Shown here piece by piece: positions 60,790 through 64,000 of a DNA stretch of 64,000 nt. Below the pieces are notes generated by a model. It ran no database searches and was not told the origin of the DNA. It saw only the letters and a list, made by a program, of their open reading frames with translations. The translations under genes were made by a program, and so were the position numbers. Origin of the DNA: an uncultured Christensenella sp. (lineage in GTDB: Bacteria > Bacillota > Clostridia > Christensenellales > UBA1242); contig CAOJZM010000002.1 in the NCBI GenBank assembly GCA_948466185.1, positions 62,001 to 126,000 of the forward strand, in the 5' to 3' direction. How positions within the stretch are numbered: the stretch's first letter is position 1; each line of letters starts with the position of its first letter.

Positions 60790-61161
60790 ATGGTTGACAA
60801 CATGGAACTTCCATTTAATGCTGATGAGGATCTAATAGGAGCTTGGAAATATTATAACTTTATTAAGTATTCTGCCAAATTCAGTTTGCTTAAAAGAAAA
60901 TGGAAAAGTGATAGGGTTGTTGCAGGCTTATATTTTGAGCAGGATGGTTTAGGTAAAATAAACTATTGTGCTCCTCATAAAATGTCACAAGAAATAAAAT
61001 GGACTAAAGGTCATATTTTAAATACGAAAGAAGGTTTTGATATGCTGTATACCATTGACACCAAATTTGGCAAGAAATATCTTTTAATGGAATGGAAGTC
61101 AGGAGATTATTTATATAGAAATGAGATTCGCGGCTATTATGTTTTCAAAAAAGAGGCTTAG
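60790..61161 (+). CDS. stand-alone copy of the MerR effector domain
   Basis: 123 residues from ATG 60790 (RBS AAGAGGTATAAT, overlapping the end of the MerR gene). It aligns with the last 115 residues of the MerR protein just upstream: both start with 'L-G-V/A-W-K-x-x-x-F-I', share Y-L-x-M-E-W-K-S-G-D-Y-L-Y and end G-Y-Y-V-F-K-K-E. It lacks any DNA-binding part, so it may compete for the ligand or pair with the regulator. Tandem duplication is the likely origin. Confidence 0.8.
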   Translation: MVDNMELPFNADEDLIGAWKYYNFIKYSAKFSLLKRKWKSDRVVAGLYFEQDGLGKINYCAPHKMSQEIKWTKGHILNTKEGFDMLYTIDTKFGKKYLLMEWKSGDYLYRNEIRGYYVFKKEA

Positions 61162-61176
61162 AAAGCCTCTTTTTCT
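61147..61176 (+). terminator. Terminator overlapping stop codon
   Basis: Stem AAAAAGAGGC / GCCTCTTTTT around the TAG stop, with a TTAGAAA loop. Confidence 0.85.
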
Positions 61177-61191
61177 ACATGTTGTATCAGT

Positions 61192-61208
61192 TACGCATGC
61201 ATACTAGC
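61192..61208. repeat. Copy of the TACGCWTGCATACTAGC motif
   Basis: TACGCATGCATACTAGC matches 24050-24066 (upstream of mcsA) at 16 of 17 bases; the shorter TACGCATACTA occurs in reverse at 38828-38838. Confidence 0.5.
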
Positions 61209-61213
61209 GGTAT

Positions 61214-61681
61214 CTAGTGCGAAATTGCATTTCTCCAATCTTCAATGTTATATCTAGGATTTGCTGAACTTGTGGACGGCATGCAAAAAATAGGAATGTC
61301 AGTTTTATAATTTTCAGTAAATAGATGGTAAGCCGTTTTGCCGTTGCAAAGTATTTTTTCCACCTTGGTGTTTGGGGGCAAGAGCGGGGCAAATGCACCA
61401 GTTTTAATGTTGGATTTTTCAAGTGCATAGTCGGAAGAGCCTTTAAGGTCGCTTTCGATAATCACATCATAAAGTGCGATATGGTGTTTATGTAAAAAGG
61501 ATATTTTGGAGGGGATATCGTCCTTGATTTCTTCATTAAAAACCTGTGAGAGCATTTTCCAGAATCGATTTTGTTTATGTCCATAATAAAAACCCTGTTC
61601 TCTGCTTTTAACGCTGGGGAAACTTCCTAAAATTAAAATCTCTGAATCTTTGTCATAAACCGGCTCAAATCCTTGATTCAT
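61214..61681 (-). CDS. DNA-deoxyinosine (hypoxanthine) glycosylase, UDG superfamily
   Basis: 155 residues. Family marks: I-L-I-L-G-S-F-P-S-V-K-S near residue 16, F-Y-Y-G-H-K-Q-N-R-F-W near 30 and M-P-S-T-S-S-A-N near 138, which fit the Mug-like deoxyinosine glycosylases. It would remove hypoxanthine from DNA and leave an abasic site. RBS AAAAGGAGATAAT. Single gene, divergent from cmk. Confidence 0.88.
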   Translation of the reverse strand: MNQGFEPVYDKDSEILILGSFPSVKSREQGFYYGHKQNRFWKMLSQVFNEEIKDDIPSKISFLHKHHIALYDVIIESDLKGSSDYALEKSNIKTGAFAPLLPPNTKVEKILCNGKTAYHLFTENYKTDIPIFCMPSTSSANPRYNIEDWRNAISH

Positions 61682-61791
61682 ATTATCTCCTTTTTTATTT
61701 GCCTTTTTACTTGCTGTTTGTTATTATAATAAAAGAATACTAAGTTTTGATTTTTATGTCAAGTTAAGTTGAATGAAAGAGGGGGTACAAA

Positions 61792-62472
61792 ATGTTTAAT
61801 GTTGCAGTTGACGGTTTAGGAGGTTGCGGAAAAAGCACGGTGGCACAAGGTATTGCTGAAAGATTAAAATTTAAGGTGCTAAACACGGGTGCAATTTATA
61901 GAGCTCTGGCATGTGCCTATCTTGATATGGGGCTTGGAGAATTGTCTGATAAGAGGGTTAACGAATTTGCATGTGACCTTGCAATAGATGTTTTTTTTGA
62001 AGGAAAGGATCAACACGTGATTGTTAATGGTAAGGATTATACTCCTTTTTTACGGAAGGAAGAGATAAGCAAATTTTCTTCCATGATTTCTCCATATCCA
62101 CAACTTCGCGAAGTGGTGAGAAGGGTGCAAAGAGATTTTGCTAAAAAGTATAATTGTATAATTGAAGGCCGAGGAATTGGAATAGATGTTTTGCCTGACG
62201 CAGACTTAAAATTTTTCTTAACCGCTACGCCTGAGGTTAGGGCAATGCGAAGGTATGTTCAAATTAAGGATACGCCGAATGCCCCAACTTTTGATGATGT
62301 TTTGGCCGACCTTAATGCTCGCGATTATGCTGACGAGCATCGCGAGCATGGAACAAATATTCCAGCAAAAGATGCAGTTATTTTAGATACAACAAATTTG
62401 ACTCTGGAAGAATCACTTGATATTGTTGAAGAAATTGTTCGTAAAAGGATAAAAAATAAAAAGCAATCCTAA
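61792..62472 (+). CDS. cmk: cytidylate kinase
   Basis: 226 residues. P-loop G-L-G-G-C-G-K-S-T at the N-terminus, N-T-G-A-I-Y-R-A near residue 31, the R-x-V-Q-R-x-F and E-G-R-G-I-G region near 120 and A-R-D-x-x-D near 178. Cmk makes CDP and dCDP from CMP and dCMP. The usual V-x-D-G in the first motif is V-D-G as expected. In relatives it sits beside plsC; here it stands alone. RBS is weak (GAGGGGGTACAAA). Confidence 0.96.
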   Translation: MFNVAVDGLGGCGKSTVAQGIAERLKFKVLNTGAIYRALACAYLDMGLGELSDKRVNEFACDLAIDVFFEGKDQHVIVNGKDYTPFLRKEEISKFSSMISPYPQLREVVRRVQRDFAKKYNCIIEGRGIGIDVLPDADLKFFLTATPEVRAMRRYVQIKDTPNAPTFDDVLADLNARDYADEHREHGTNIPAKDAVILDTTNLTLEESLDIVEEIVRKRIKNKKQS

Positions 62473-62488
62473 ATAGGATTGCTTTTTA
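62458..62488. terminator. Bidirectional terminator after cmk
   Basis: A 14-bp perfect stem (AAAAAGCAATCCTA / TAGGATTGCTTTTT) with a two-base centre overlaps the cmk stop codon. Confidence 0.93.
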
Positions 62489-62902
62489 GATTTCTTCATC
62501 ATCATTATTCTTTTTATAACTTATTATTCTCAACGCGTCTTGATCATTTGTGCATTCATGTGAAAGCAGTGCGTTAATATATTTATCTTGTATGCTTGTC
62601 CCGGCATAGACTTTGGTTGCCATAAATTTTTGTGCAAATTCATTTATTTCTCTGTTATATTCCATCTCTTTGCCTTTTTTCAAAATGTATATTTCAAAAT
62701 CATTTTCATAAACAAAAGTGATTGGTTTGTTTGTGTTTCTATTAAAAGCCCAAACGGAGTATGTTTCCTCATCTGAATTTGGTATAACTAACCAGTCGTT
62801 GCCAAGAAAGTTTTGTATAACAACTTCGGCGAGGTTCTTTGTGATAAATTTATATCTTCGTTTTTGCAAATATTTTGGCAGTAAATCGTTATAATCTTCC
62901 AT
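62486..62902 (-). CDS. hypothetical protein
   Basis: 138 residues from ATG 62902 (AGAGGAAAAG immediately before). Mixed alpha/beta, hydrophilic, acidic end (KKNNDDEEI). The stretch D-W-L-V-I-P-N-S-D-E-E-T-Y-S-V-W-A-F-N may be a compact sensor-like beta fold, but no family is recognised. Convergent with cmk. Confidence 0.65.
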   Translation of the reverse strand: MEDYNDLLPKYLQKRRYKFITKNLAEVVIQNFLGNDWLVIPNSDEETYSVWAFNRNTNKPITFVYENDFEIYILKKGKEMEYNREINEFAQKFMATKVYAGTSIQDKYINALLSHECTNDQDALRIISYKKNNDDEEI

Positions 62903-62956
62903 CTTTTCCTCTTGAGAAGATTTTACCACCTTTATTACTTGTTGTCAAGAGTGAAA

Positions 62957-63694
62957 TTAGAATTTTACAACGCCGCCAGTTGTGCTGAAACATTCACCAG
63001 TAATAAAGTTGGCTTTATCACAGGCAAGGAAATATACAAGATTTGCAACATCTTCTGGCTCCCCAATTCTTCCAAGAGGGGTGGCGTCAACTATCCATTT
63101 TCTGTCTTCCTCATTATATCCTTTGGTCATATTGGTATCAATACAGCCGGGAGCGACGGCATTTACTCGTATTCCGATAGGTGCCACTTCGTTCGCGATT
63201 GATTTGGTTAGACCAATTATGCCTGCTTTTGCAGCGGAGTAAATGGCTTCGCACTCTCCACCAGTAAGTCCATATATAGAAGCAACATTCACAATGTTGC
63301 CATGTTTTTGTGCTGTCATATGTTTTAATATTTCTCTATTAACCAGAATTGTACCTCGAAGATTGACATTTAAAATATCGTCAATTTCCTTGGTTGATTT
63401 TTCTGCTAATAATTTGACTTTTTCTGCCTTACCCGCATTGCATACTGCAACATCTATGTAATCAAAATCTGAAAATATTGTTTTAATGCAATCCGAAATT
63501 TCCTTATCATTTGTTTGGTCGAGTTTGTAAGACTTTACTTCAACGTTGAATTTTTTAAGTTCTCTTTCTAATGCTTTGGTGCTATGACTATTATAGGTTA
63601 GTGCAACATTATATCCGTTTTTCGCAAATTCTCTTGCACATGCTGAACCAATTCCTCCCGACGCACCTGTAATTAATGCAGTCTTTCTTAACAT
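62957..63694 (-). CDS. fabG: 3-oxoacyl-ACP reductase-like SDR
   Basis: 245 residues from ATG 63694 (AGGAG at nine bases). Classical SDR: T-G-A-S-G-G-I-G near residue 9, C-N-A-G near 85, catalytic serine in N-V-A-S-I-Y-G, Y-S-A-A-K near 148 and V-A-P-G-C-I-D-T-N-M. The protein resembles FabG/ElmM reductases of fatty acid synthesis, but no other fab gene is present, so the substrate may differ. It overlaps the degV-like gene upstream by seven bases, which hints at a lipid link. Confidence 0.88.
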   Translation of the reverse strand: MLRKTALITGASGGIGSACAREFAKNGYNVALTYNSHSTKALERELKKFNVEVKSYKLDQTNDKEISDCIKTIFSDFDYIDVAVCNAGKAEKVKLLAEKSTKEIDDILNVNLRGTILVNREILKHMTAQKHGNIVNVASIYGLTGGECEAIYSAAKAGIIGLTKSIANEVAPIGIRVNAVAPGCIDTNMTKGYNEEDRKWIVDATPLGRIGEPEDVANLVYFLACDKANFITGECFSTTGGVVKF

Positions 63695-63999
63695 ATCCAA
63701 CAAACTCCTATTGCCGGTCCGATGTGTGCAGCGACGACTGGACCAACTTCTCCTTCATAAGTAGGGACATTAAACATTCCTTTTAACTTATTTTTTAACA
63801 GGTCAAAAAATTTGCTGTTTGCAATATGAATTATAAATAATCTTTTAATATTTTTTGGAATCATCGATATAAGTTCAGCGATCGCCTTATTAGTACCGAT
63901 TACTTTTTTTGCACAGTTAAGATTACTTTGGTTAAAAGTGAGAATTGGCTTTAACTGAAGTAGATTTCCAATGGTTGCACTAAGCTTACCAATTCGTCC
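63688..63999 (-). CDS. DegV family fatty acid-binding protein, C-terminal part
   Basis: 104 codons run from the window edge to TAA at 63688. The sequence G-R-I-G-K-L-S-A-T-I-G-N-L-L-Q-L-K-P-I-L and the end E-G-E-V-G-P-V-V-A-A-H-I-G-P-A-I-G match the C-terminal half of DegV proteins. These bind fatty acids and, as FakB, deliver them to the fatty acid kinase. The start is outside the window. The stop overlaps the fabG-like start, so the two are coupled. Confidence 0.85.
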   Translation of the reverse strand, partial: GRIGKLSATIGNLLQLKPILTFNQSNLNCAKKVIGTNKAIAELISMIPKNIKRLFIIHIANSKFFDLLKNKLKGMFNVPTYEGEVGPVVAAHIGPAIGVCWIC

Positions 64000-64000
64000 A

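Overview
This 64-kb window is AT-rich chromosomal DNA with short intergenic gaps, strong AGGAGG-type ribosome binding sites, consensus TTGACA/TATAAT promoters and many U-tailed hairpin terminators. Gene content points to an uncultured low-GC member of the Clostridia that forms endospores or descends from a spore former: a GPR-type spore protease, a ytfI/ytfJ (GerW)/dacF cluster, a BclA-like collagen-repeat surface protein, and the mcsA-mcsB-clpC stress operon. Nothing in the window fixes the genus.

Layout. 1-8.4 kb: end of a DUF4097-like surface protein, NfeD/SPFH membrane pair, murC, a small alarmone-hydrolase-like HD protein, and a convergent type II restriction-modification pair (BstXI-like HNH nuclease plus beta-class methyltransferase) next to tRNA-Arg(CCU). 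8.5-16.7 kb: a two-gene operon for a membrane-anchored protein and a 1843-residue anchored protein with six beta-rich modules and InlB-type repeats, then an unknown gene. 16.8-31 kb: rplM-rpsI behind a leader hairpin, thioredoxin reductase-like gene, dinB, tex, mcsA-mcsB-clpC, an LRR protein, hpf, rpsT and gpr. 31-38.8 kb: palindromic intergenic repeats, a divergent pair of HTH regulators, ytfI-ytfJ-dacF-rluB-HI0933 flavoprotein-plsC, two unknown genes (one behind a poly-G promoter spacer) and an S1-domain protein.

38.88-48.21 kb: a 9.3-kb integrative element. It is bounded by a 9-bp direct repeat, ATTCGTAAT, that is the anticodon loop plus closing pair of a tRNA-Thr(CGU) gene. The host tRNA is cut into a 5' half (38852-38890) and a 3' half (48197-48242) that rejoin into a perfect cloverleaf. 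Just inside its left end the element carries an intact but divergent tRNA-Thr(CGU). It also carries a tyrosine recombinase with an embedded helix-turn-helix, a small xis-like protein, regulators, a rolling-circle Rep interrupted by one in-frame TGA, a two-TM membrane protein and a SHOCT membrane protein. There are no phage structural or conjugation genes. This is the most unusual system in the window.

48.2-64 kb: a methyltransferase gene bracketed by a repeat of the tRNA 3' flank, a PNPOx-like protein, a Pr6Pr-like membrane protein, a three-gene operon (GT2 glycosyltransferase, CofD/YvcK-HAD fusion, nucleotidyltransferase) that looks like an undescribed sugar pathway, the collagen-like protein, an SDR-EFR1 flavodoxin/ferredoxin operon, an HTH/small membrane protein pair with a palindromic operator, a MerR regulator followed by a free copy of its effector domain, a hypoxanthine-DNA glycosylase-like gene, cmk, a fabG-like reductase and the end of a degV-family gene.
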